From assembly GCF_019393635.1 (NCBI RefSeq), contig NC_057861.1, forward strand, positions 301,279,468 to 301,343,467: a DNA stretch of 64,000 bases, in the 5' to 3' direction. Below the pieces are notes generated by a model, which ran no database searches, was not told where the DNA came from, and saw only the letters and a list, made by a program, of their open reading frames with translations. The DNA is from Dromiciops gliroides (taxonomy: Eukaryota > Chordata > Mammalia > Microbiotheria > Microbiotheriidae). Positions 54,363-64,000 of this stretch are shown piece after piece (position 1 is the first letter of the stretch; the number at the start of each line of letters is the position of its first letter). Both the position numbers and the translations under genes were made by a program.

Positions 54363-54544
54363 AGTGATCAGGCCCTGAAAGGGCCTGTTTTTTTTTAATC
54401 ATTTTAATAGTTCATACCCAAAACCACACCTTTAGTGAATTTCTGTTGAGGATGTCCCTACTCCTCCAGTCTCCCAGGTTTGTAACTTCATTTTTCCTCA
54501 CCCCACGTGTCTAGTTAACAAATGTTGTCATTTCTACCTTGACA

Positions 54545-55275
54545 ACATCTCTCACATGCAACCCTTTCTCTTTCCTTCCACAGTCACCACCCTAGTTCAG
54601 GCCCTCACCACCACTTGCCGAAATTATTGCAACAACCTCCTAATTACTATCCCTTTCTCAAGACCTGTATTCCATCCAGTCCATCCTAATACTGCTGCCA
54701 CAAAGGTTTTTTTAAGCACAGATCTGACCATGTCACCCTGCCACTCAATCAACTGCACTGACTCCCTAATGCCTTTTGGAAAAAATATGAATTCTCACTT
54801 TAGTTTTTAAAGTTCTATGCAATGTGGCCCCAACCTATCTTTCTAGACTTACTGGTTGTTCCTCCCCCTCCCACACTCTGCAATCTAGTCAGACTGGCCT
54901 TCTCTAGGCTCCTTACCTAAGACATTTCTCCTTCAGGTTCTATGCCCTTGTATATAGCCAGGACATCCTCTTTCCTCCAGGCCCATGTGTTTTCTCCTCC
55001 TCCTCTTCTTTCTTTTCTTTCTTCTCTTCTCCTTCACAGAATCCTTCTCTTCCTTCAAGATGCTACTCTACTACCATTTTTTACACTAAGCTTTTCATCA
55101 TCTCCCTAATTGCTAGTGTGCTCCCTGCTTTGTATTTAGTTTGTGTGTATTTTCTTTATTTTCTGTTTATTTTCGATATGTCCCTCTCAGTAAAATGTAA
55201 GTAGCTTGCAAACAGGGATTTAAAAAATTTTTTCATCTTATATCTTCCATGCCTAGCACATAATTGATGTTGGGA
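54545..55275 (+). repeat. L2 LINE 3' region
   Basis: Long, ordered L2 match: 'caacaacctcctaattacta', 'gcacagatctgaccatgtca', 'ctatgcaatgtggccccaac', 'ccttcaagatgctactctac', ending 'catgcctagcacataattg'. Likely the continuation of the L2 at 51410, split by later insertions. Confidence 0.7.
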
Positions 55276-55859
55276 CATAACACCAATTATTCAATAATCA
55301 ATAATTGCCTAATTAATGGAAACTGCTAATTTGAATAAATTAATCTTTAAAGTCTTTTTTGTTTGTTTCAGAATGATTTTTTTTTTTGGTGATTTCCACA
55401 TAAAACAGACAACTGCAAAACCTTCCCTTCACTTTTCAGCATATGATCCTAGTCCCACTGGGCTGAGGTGAGATGATAATTAGTGAAGCTACCATATTGT
55501 AATACACAATGCATCACTTCATTGCATTAGAGTCTGTACAAAACAGGTGTTTCGCAAACCTTTGGCATCTACCTCTGACTTCATGTAGGGAGATAAAAAC
55601 AGATGGTCCTTGTCTCAGAGGACAGAAATGGGTAGGTTAACTTGTCAACTTATGAGAATTAATGATAGAATGTCTTGCCTTCATAAGCCTAAGCCTCCAA
55701 TTTCCAGGTGATTTTATTTTTGAAAGAGAAAACAGAAATTGAATTAAACTGAAATTCATTCTATAGTAGCAGCCTGGCAGGCCTGGGTCCAGTTGGGGAT
55801 GCTCTGGCCCTGAGGGGGAATCTATGACCATGGAGAAATACAGTTTATCAGCTTGTTGG

Positions 55860-56410
55860 GGTCAGTTAGAGATTACTCTTTCCTTGGAGAAGTAGTTGAT
55901 TAACCAGGTAGTGGCTTCTCAAACAGATACTAAAGACAGGTCAGGGACACCCAGAAAGCTGGGCACCTTGAATTTACAGCATGAGTTTAGGTGGGAGCCA
56001 GTTGTTTTTGCTATGTGATTAGGACCAGGTAATGACAATAATCTCAAGTTAAAATGTGGAATTTTTATTATTCATATATCCAAATAGCTAACATCATCAT
56101 TTTCAAACTCCTGTAACTTTTCAGTCTTAAGTCTCTCACCCCACCCCTTTCTCTCCTCTATAAAATTGTCATCTTCTCCTTTGTTGGGGAGTTGAAGTTT
56201 AGAACGTTTTCAACCAGCCATACCTCTAAGTGCTGACTGATTAAGGAACATGCAATAAACCTGTACCACCCTGGGAGTTGAAGTCTAGGCTTCTTCTCCT
56301 GGCCATACCTCTGTGTGCTGAATAATAAAAACTTTTTATTTAAATTTTGATTGAATCGTGTGGGTGAGTAATTCTTTGAAAGAAGGATATTTTCAGAACC
56401 AACCTGGCGG
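55860..56410 (+). mobile_element. possible LTR fragment
   Basis: The right part has AATAAAAACTTTTTATTTAAA then 'gtgtgggtgagtaattcttt', an arrangement seen at LTR R-U5. A partial internal duplication of 'ggagttgaagt...ggccatacctct' lies at 56190-56320. Left end unclear. Confidence 0.35.
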
Positions 56411-56899
56411 TAACAATTCCAAACAAAGCAAAAAAGAAGATGGCAAAGTTCATGGAATTCAGTGTAATAATCTGATGACTTTGTTTACACACTTCCTCCT
56501 AACAATTTTAAATCCTTCCTTTTCTCTGTGCTATATGTAACCTTTGTAATGTGCTCAAATAACTTCTGTAATCTTCTCAGAAAAAGATATGACACTTCCA
56601 GAGAGCTGATGAGCTGATAAATGTCACCATTAGAATGATGTAGAATTACGCCAAGAGGAAAATTATTTTAATTTGCTGTACTGTTTGAATATTTTTACAA
56701 AAAAAAAGATTTTGTGTTTTGTGGTAGATAGGTCTACAACATTTCAGTGGTAGGAAAATGACAAAAGAGATCATCTAATAAGGTATTTCTTGCATAACCT
56801 TGGACAAATCACTTAACCTCTCTGAGCCTCAGTTTTCTCATCGATAAAACAAAAGGTGAATTAGATGACATCTAATGTTTCTTATTCTTTGCTAAAACA

Positions 56900-57660
56900 A
56901 AAGGTACAACTATAAATATTTTTGTATATAAAAATCTTTTATCTCTTCATTTTATTTATTTGGGGTACATGACCTTCTTCTAGGTCAGGTGGTATGCAGA
57001 ATTTATTGATAGGCATAGTTCCAATTCATTTTTCAGAATGGTTGAATCAATCCATAGTTCTATCAAAAAGGCAGTGTGCTTGTCCAGTATCTATAAAGAA
57101 ATCATCGTTTTCCATTTAAAAAAAAATTTTGCCAATCTGATGGGTACTGGGTAGAGTTTCCGAGTTTTTAAAATTTGCATTTCACTCATTATTAGTGTTT
57201 TCAACCATTTAAAAAATATGGTTGTTGATAACTTACATTTCGTCTTTTGAGAATTGCCCATTCATACCCTTTGATCATTTGTCTCTTGGGGAATGGCTGT
57301 CGTTCTTATATATTTACATCAATTCCCAATATATTTTGGATATCAGACCTGTATCAGAGAAATTTGCTGAAAAAATTTCTCAAAACTGTTTCCCTTTTAA
57401 TTTTAGTTGCACTGATTTTTGTGCAAAATCTTTTAAATTTTATGTAATCAATGTATCTTTTATCTCCTATGGTCTCTTTCCTCTATTTCTCGTTTAGTTA
57501 AATACTCTTTCCCTGTTCATAGTTGTAAAAGATATATCCTTCCCTGTACTCCTCTACTTTGTTTATGATATGAATCTTAATCTCTAGGTTTTATATTCAC
57601 TTAGATCTTATATTATATAAAATGTTGGTCTACACCTAATTTCTGCCCAACTGAAAAAAA
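56900..57660 (-). mobile_element. L1 ORF2 fragment
   Basis: Antisense L1: 'ccattcataccctttgatca', 'ttttggatatcagacctgta' and 'cagaatggttgaatcaatcc'. Decayed. Confidence 0.65.
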
Positions 57661-58162
57661 GGCCTTTCTAAGGGATGGCACTCTTGCTGAGTCTTAAAAG
57701 GATGTAGGGATTCTAAGAAGCAGAGATGAGAAAGTGAAGCAATTTTGGCATGGGGAACAGCTTATGTAGTGGTTCAGAGAGGGAAGATCCAATATTGTAT
57801 ATAGAGAACAGTATCAACAACCTCATGAAAAAATGGTCCAAATCACTACACTGGCTAGAATGTAGACTATGTGAGGTAGAGTAATGTGAAACCAGTCTGG
57901 AAAGATATAATAATGGCAGATTGTAAAGGGATTTAAATGACAGAGGTATTTGTATTTTACCCTAGAATAAATGAATGAATGAATTTTAAAACATTTAATG
58001 AGTGCTATGCTAAACACTATGGATACAAATAGAAAAGTAAGACAGTCCTTGTTCTTAAGAAGTTCACAATCTAATAAGGGAGACAATACATATAGGAAGT
58101 TTCAGCTGAAAGTGAGATGGATAGGTCCCATGATCCCTAGGTACAGCAGCAAAAAAGATTTC

Positions 58163-58372
58163 TCTTTCTAATTCAAAGTCAGTCTCAGATACTAACTAAA
58201 CTGTGTGACCCTGGGCAAGTCACTTAACTCTGTTTGCCTAAGTTTCATCATCTATAAAATGAGCTGGAGAGGGAAATGACAAACCATTCTAGTATCTTTG
58301 CCAAGAAAACCCTAAAAAGAGTCACAAAGAGTCATACACAACCAAAAAAATGACTAAACAACAATGACAAAT
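58163..58372 (+). mobile_element. long-form marsupial SINE (degraded head)
   Basis: 'ctgtgtgaccctgggcaagt', 'ataaaatgagctggagaggg', 'catacacaaccaaaa'. Confidence 0.75.
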
Positions 58373-58594
58373 TAAAGTGACTATTTCCCAGTTCACAAAC
58401 TGATCAAAAGAGTCAAGGATAACCCCTAATCTGTAGAATACAAAGTCCACAGCACATTCCTATCCTGTCTAATTGCCCCAATTCATCAAGTCCTGTAATT
58501 TCTTCAGCAGGTATTTATTAACCAGAATAATGCCCTAGAATTTGGGTGTTTTATGGGGAGTGGTGATATTTATGGGATTAATATACACTAGTAG

Positions 58595-58780
58595 ATTTTT
58601 GTTTTTGTTTGTTTGTTGTTTTTTTTTTGGACAGGGACAGGGTTTGGGTTTTTTTGAGGGTTAAGTGACTTGCCCAGGGTCACACAGCTAGTAAGTGTCA
58701 AGCGTCTAAAGCTGGATTTGAACTCAGGTCCTCCTGAATCCAGGGCTGGTGCTTTATCCACTGCTCCACCTCACTGCCCC
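58595..58780 (-). mobile_element. short marsupial SINE with TSD
   Basis: Reverse copy. The duplication cactagtag lies at 58586-58594 and 58781-58789. Confidence 0.87.
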
Positions 58781-59029
58781 CACTAGTAGTTTTTTGTTCC
58801 TGTGATTGAGAACATCTAGTTTTCCCCCCTTCATCTTAAAATTATGAAAAGTGGGTCAAAAAAGTTGGAGTCTAAGAATTCTGGAAAGTAATTTGGAATT
58901 ATGCTAAGAAAGTGACTAAAATATGCATACCCTTTAACCCAAAGATTTCCATTACTAGCCTATACCCTAACTAGGTCAAAGACAGAAAGACTTCCATATA
59001 TTTAAAGAAGCACTTTTTCTAGTTTCTTG

Positions 59030-59900
59030 CAATATTTTTCCTTTAATTTGGATTTAGGCTATGATGTTCTTTTTGAGAATTTTTATTTTAAAATGTTTTT
59101 TTTTTCAGGCAGTAACTGGTGGATTCTTTCTATTTCCACTTTGCCCTCTGGTTTCTTAAGAGATCTGAGTAGTTTTCTTTTGAGATTTCTTTGAAATACT
59201 ATGCCCGAGTTCTATTTTGGGTCATTACTTTCAGATAGTCCCATGACTTAAGTTTTTTTCTCCTCAATCTGTTTTCCAGATCAGTTATTTTTGCTCTGAG
59301 ATACCTTATGTTTTCTTCTATTTTTTTTCACCCTTTTAATTTTGTTTTCATTTTTCTTGTTGCCTCATGGACTCAGAGGTTTCTATGTGGTCCATTCTAA
59401 TTTTCAGGAAGTATGTTGCTTGGGCAATGTTTTGTACCTCTTCTGCCAAGATGTTAATTCCCTTTCCAATTCTTTATTCCATAGCTCTTCTTTCTTTCCC
59501 AAATTTTTCCTCCAGTAGTCTTATTCCATTTAAAAAACATTTTAAACTTTTACTTCATCTCTTCCAGAAATTTTAGTTGGTTTATATGCAAGATGTATTG
59601 ATCTCTGAGACTTTGCTTGTGTTTCAGATTCAATCTTTTCTTTTGTATTTGTGTCTTGAATATGCCTGTCACCATAATAGTTCATTATGATGAGGTTCTT
59701 TTTTTGTTTGCCCATTCTCCCAGCCTACTTCCTGGATGTAAGGTTTGGGCTCTGTCACACTTCTGGAAAGAAGGTCTGGGATGGTCCTATGGCTACTTTC
59801 TTAGACTTTGAGTGTTGTGTTATTCCAGAATCTCAGAGAGAAGCCGAATACCTGGAAGCTTTTGGGCCAAGTCTTATTGTTGCCTCCCTAGTCTGAGCTC
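59030..59900 (-). mobile_element. L1/HAL1 ORF1 region fragment
   Basis: Antisense of the ORF1 coiled-coil part: 'ttttcttctattttttttc', 'ttgttgcctcatggactcag', 'tgtacctcttctgccaagat'. Frame broken. Confidence 0.55.
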
Positions 59901-59949
59901 TGTAAATTCTTCATCTGTGTTTGGGTCTATGTAAAAGTAATGATGATTA

Positions 59950-60215
59950 TGCTAATGATGAGCAACTGTGAAAGAGAGAGAATTGATACATTCTGAATGC
60001 AAATTGAAATATAATTTTCTTGCTCTCTATGTCTCTTTCTTTTTTGTTTTTGCCATTTGGGTAATATGGAAATATGTCTTGCATTATCTCATATGTATAG
60101 TTGATATCATTTTTCTTGTCTTTTCAGTGGCTAGGGGTGGGATGGGAGGGAGGGAAAGAGAATTTGGAATTCAATTTAAAAAGAAAAGAGTTTTTTAAAT
60201 TAGTAAATAATACTT
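59950..60215 (+). mobile_element. L1 3'UTR end
   Basis: 'ggaaatatgtcttgcattat', a G-rich tract, then 'gagaatttggaattcaattt'. It is in the opposite orientation to the neighbouring L1 pieces. Confidence 0.65.
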
Positions 60216-60419
60216 TTTAAAAGAAAAATAGGAAAACAAGGGGTCCTATCAAATTATTTCTATGATTTAAATATCTTAGAAAAAAAGAACATTGTCATGT
60301 ACACAGTAGAACATAAGAGAGGATTCAATATAAAGAAATACATTTCCATTTCAAGAAAACCTATATAATAAATATCGCATATTGTTTTCAAAGTCACCCA
60401 GCTTTGCTTTGTAGGGTTT

Positions 60420-62045
60420 TGTTTTTTCTTTTCTGCTATGTGCTTTTTACTTAATTTTTTTCCCTTTCCTCATCCCACCCCCAACCTTAAGCAGGTTACA
60501 ATTAAACATGGATATACATAGACATAGACATCTATAAACATACACATACACACACACATATACATATACATTTATATGTACCATGATTATTTTCAATTGT
60601 CATCTCTTTCTCTATAGGTGGATATCATCTTCCTTCATAAAGCCAAGTCTTCCATGTTTTTCTAAATCAACCAGCTCATCATTTCCTATACCACAGCAAT
60701 ATTCCAACCCAATCACATCCTATCTAAGAAACTACCTATGAAAGTTTTTTTCCCAATTTTCTGCATTCCTTCTATTCTTGGCTACATTGGTTTCACTTAT
60801 ACCAGAAAACTTTAATTTAAAGTAATCAAAATTATCCATTTTACACTTCAACAATGCTCTCACCTTATTAATTAACCTTAAGTAGGTTCTCAGTCAGTCT
60901 CTTAGTCAGTCTCACCCAATTCAATCAATTCCAAATCAGTCTCCAGGTGAGGCCCCAGGGCATCTGCCAAATCCCATTATTTTCTCACAACAGTTTAAGG
61001 TCTGATACTACTGAATCTACTTCCTTTACATCTTTTCCCCCCTGGTTTCTTTGAAATTCCTGACCTTTTGTTCTTCCAAATTAACTTTGTTATTATTTTT
61101 TCTAACTCAGTAAGATAATTTTTTAGTAATTTAATTGGTATGGCATTGAATACATAGGTTAATCGGGTTAAATTATTATTTTTTATTACACTGACTTTAC
61201 CTACCCATGAACACTATTACTTCAATTTGCTATAATATTACATCAATCATTTAACTCTGACTTTATTTGTATAAAAAGTATTTTATGTTTGTGTTCATAT
61301 AGTTTCTATTTTGGCAGGTACACTCAGGTATTTTATACTGTCTAATTATTTTAAGTGGTCTAAAACAATATTGAATAATATTTCTGACAAATAGTGTAGT
61401 TTTCCTATTTTTCTTTTTTGATTAAGTCTATTTTAGCTTTAACTTGGTCTGAGATTATGATTACTATCTGTTTTTTTAAATAATAAATTTGACTTCTGCC
61501 CTTTATTTTATCTTTGTGTGTATCACTCATTTTTAAAGTGTTTCCTGAAAGCAACATATTGTTGAATTCAAAATTTTAAGCCACTACCTTTTCCATTTTA
61601 GGGGAAAATTCATTCCATTATCATTCTAAGCTATAATTACTTGTGTACTTTCCTCTTTCCTATTTTTACTCACTATCCTTCTCATCCTATTCCTATCCCT
61701 CCTCATTCCTCTACTTTACTTTTACCCACTATCTTGCCCTCTCATTCTTTAACTTACCCAGCCCTGTAAGTCCCTCCCTCATCCTCTCTCCCCACCCTAT
61801 CACCTTGCCCAATAATTTCTTTCTGACTTTAGAAGACTTTTATACCCTTCTAGATATATATGTTTTTCCCTCTTTAACCCATTCCTGATGAGAGGACAGT
61901 TCCAGCACTACCTGTCCTCCCCAACACTATTTTCTTCTGTATCAATTTTTCCTTTTATGCCCCATTTGTATGAGATAATTACTCCTTTTTATCTCTCCTT
62001 ACAAAGTTTTATTTTTTAGAATCAACTGTAAAGAATTGATTTGAG
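60420..62045 (-). mobile_element. L1 ORF2 fragment(s)
   Basis: Antisense L1 with small deletions: 'atcaaaattatccattttac', 'ctttgaaattcctgacctt', 'ttggtatggcattgaataca' and 'gactttatttgtataaaaag'. A CA/TA simple repeat is near 60535-60580. Confidence 0.6.
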
Positions 62046-62064
62046 GTTTCTATGACCCCATCTT

Positions 62065-62670
62065 TGGCTAAAATTAGAAGCCCCAGAGTGGCCCAGCTGG
62101 CTTCAGGCTCCGCCTCCATGCTGGCATGGTGCTCCACTCACTGGCTGTCGCCATGGCGCTGCAGCTCATGTCATCCCCATGCGCCGACACCTACATGGGC
62201 CTGGCTAAATTACTGTGACTCGAAAGCCTGGTGAGGGCAGTCAGGTGACCTTCAACGTCTGGAAGTTGGGAAAGCTGGCAGTTCTATAGCCATCTGTTAA
62301 TTCTGTCAATCAGGGCTGCCAGCCAATTAGCTTGGGGTTGAGTGCAGATGGCCTGGTTTCCTGTTGGGAGGGGGGTTTTCTGGGAAGGAGAAGGGAAGAG
62401 AGATTCATTCTGGTGTGAGGGAGAGAGACGGGACACAGCTGTTTGCTCTTTGGGAACTGCTGAGGGGGGGGGTGGTGATTGCAGGTCGTATAATTTTCCT
62501 TCTCTTATTCCTTTTTCCTTTGTCCCTATTTTTATTAACCTTACTTGTGTTTTAAATTTGTTCCTATCAATAAAGCCTGTTTTATTTTTCTGAAAGAGGC
62601 TGTTAATCTCCTTCCTTACCCCAATTAATTCTCCCATATTAAATTTGGCCCTTATACAACCCATTATACA
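62065..62670 (+). mobile_element. probable LTR containing GC-rich repeat copy B
   Basis: The GC-rich left third (62065-62260) matches 3720-3965 in reverse. The right part has 'atcaataaagcctgtttta' (AATAAA at 62569) and ends in a T/C-rich U5-like region. It interrupts antisense L1 sequence. Ends estimated. Confidence 0.45.
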
Positions 62671-62679
62671 TAGCCCAGG

Positions 62680-63518
62680 TCAAGCCTTTCCTTCAACCTA
62701 TCCTAATGATTCTGACAGTCATAAGAATGCTGATAACATTTTTGCATATAAGAAGTTAATTTGACTTTGTTGAGCCCCTTCAAATGGATCTTTAATGTTT
62801 GTCTTATAAGATGGATCTTATATGTCAAGTTTTCCCTTAAGTTCTGCTGTTTTTGTCACAAATATCTGAATATTCAGGATTGTACTTAACTTTCCTGAGT
62901 AATTTACATTGGTTGTAACCCCAACTCTTTTGCTCTACAAAATATATTATTCCAAGACCTATGGTTCATCAACATAGTAGTTCCTAAGACTTGTGTAATC
63001 CTTACTGTAGCTCCATATTTAAATTTTTTTTTCTTTTTGCTTGCAATATTTTCTCATTAAACTGAGAACTTTGAAACTTGGCTATGATATTCTTTTAAGT
63101 TTTTGTCCTGCGATCTCTTTTAGATGGTGATCAGTGGATTTTTTTTTCTATTTTTGCTTTGCTTTCTTGTTCTAGAATTTCAGGGCAATTTTTCTTGATA
63201 ATTTCTTGTAATATCATATCAAGATTCTTTTTTAATAATATTTTCAAGCAGTCTGACTTTTACATCTTTTTCTTCTAGATCTGTTGTCCAAATCAGTTGT
63301 TTTCCTGCTAAGATATTTTGCATTTTCTTCTATTATTTATTTTTAAAATTTTGTTCTATAGCCTACCCTTGCCCAATTCTAGTTTTCAAGGAATTATTTT
63401 CTTCCCTAAGTTTTTGATTCTCTATTTCAAGTTGGTTAACTTTCTTTTCATAATGTTATTGATTTTCTTGGATTACTCATTTTTTGTCTATTTTTCCTCT
63501 GTCTCTGTTATTTGATTT
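62680..63518 (-). mobile_element. L1/HAL1 ORF1 region fragment
   Basis: Antisense: 'aagttctgctgtttttgtca', 'ctttgaaacttggctatgat', 'aatttcttgtaatatcatat', 'tctagatctgttgtccaaat'. Truncated on the right by an LTR. Confidence 0.65.
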
Positions 63519-64000
63519 TGTGAGAAATAATTATTAATAATCAATATCTTAGGGGACCCAGAGATCTCCCCTTCTTTCTTAGTCCTTTCTTCTCCCCACT
63601 CCAAAAAGGCAAGTTCTCCTGGAATCTCTATTCCATCAAATCTCTTCATCTAGGTAAAGACCAAGCCAAGCTTACAAGGAGCCTTGGGTGGAGACAGATT
63701 CTTTTGTCTAGATAATATGAAGTACTTTGACCTATACAGCCACACCTATATGGAAAGTATTTTGGGTGAGGGGTCTTACATTCTTTCTCTCTGAGTTGAG
63801 TGACTTGAGTCAGTATTCCTGAACTTCATTTTACTATAACCTACCTCCAATCATGTCAACCAATTAGATTTAAATGTTGTTAAGTAATTAGATTTGATTG
63901 CTATATGATATCCCTCCTACAGTTGGAAGGGTATGTGAACCAAGACCCCACTTCCATTAGGGGTCTTTGGTCTGAGAGAGACAGCCAATAGACCTCCTTT
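63519..64000 (+). mobile_element. LTR start, TGTGAGAAA family (runs off window)
   Basis: TGTGAGAAATAATTATTAAT followed by 'cttaggggacccagagatct' matches the start of the LTR at 2925. It is cut by the window end, so a solo LTR or a longer provirus is possible. Confidence 0.5.

Larger units (their letters stand above)
41200..64000. other. intergenic repeat-rich region
   Basis: No exon with coding similarity was recognised here. In human the next gene rightward from RBIS is CA13, which would lie beyond this window. Stretches not listed separately (for example 42730-43660, 46450-48480, 50100-51400, 52650-53640, 55280-55850) contain only AT-rich or old dispersed repeat sequence. Confidence 0.65.

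Noticed and set aside
57222..57497. 91-residue hydrophobic frame
   Set aside because: It lies on the antisense strand of an L1 ORF2 fragment.

Overview
The window reads as vertebrate and specifically marsupial nuclear DNA. It has long introns with GT-AG splice sites and a dense load of one tRNA-derived SINE family typical of marsupials, in a short A-tailed form and a longer form. It also carries MIR, L2, marsupial-type L1 fragments, LTR pieces and one nearly perfect endogenous retrovirus. I cannot name the species.

Two host genes are supported, tail to tail. E2F5 lies on the + strand: seven coding exons at 10314-35720, with the first exon left of the window. The exons give the end of the E2F DNA-binding domain, the leucine-rich dimerisation helix, the marked box and the C-terminal pocket-protein-binding tail. 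The intron at 12785-14996 has textbook U12-type AT-AC signals. RBIS (C8orf59), a small ribosome-biogenesis factor, lies on the - strand in three coding exons (38919 down to 36496), with a probable 5'UTR exon at 39657-39751 and a CpG-rich promoter region near 40.35-41.2 kb. This E2F5-RBIS order matches human 8q21. From 41.2 to 64 kb I see only repeats and unclassified non-coding sequence.

The standout element is an 8.5-kb endogenous retrovirus (20928-29450, - strand) in E2F5 intron 6, antisense to the gene. Its two 540-bp LTRs read the same, it is flanked by a 4-bp duplication (ACTA), and it has a tRNA-Arg-type primer-binding site and a clean polypurine tract. Gag (449 codons, gammaretrovirus-like capsid, one CCHC knuckle) ends in UGA. 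Pol follows in the same frame with no other stop and has intact protease, reverse transcriptase, RNase H and integrase motifs. The Pol frame does not end after integrase: it runs into an OTU deubiquitinase domain that closely resembles host OTUD3 and keeps the catalytic Asp, Cys and His. I recognise no env gene. The element therefore looks like a recent, env-less, class I-type retrovirus that has captured a spliced host deubiquitinase domain and fused it to the Pol C-terminus. Its Gag also starts with a glycosylation-site-bearing, membrane-spanning N-terminus where a myristoylated matrix would be expected.

Layout: 1-10.3 kb, E2F5 intron 1 with an LTR, L1, SINE and MIR; 10.3-20.8 kb, E2F5 exons 2-6; 20.9-29.5 kb, the OTU retrovirus; 29.5-36.5 kb, the rest of E2F5; 36.5-41.2 kb, RBIS and its promoter; 41.2-64 kb, intergenic repeats, chiefly L2, SINEs, several LTRs and broken L1 copies mostly on the - strand.
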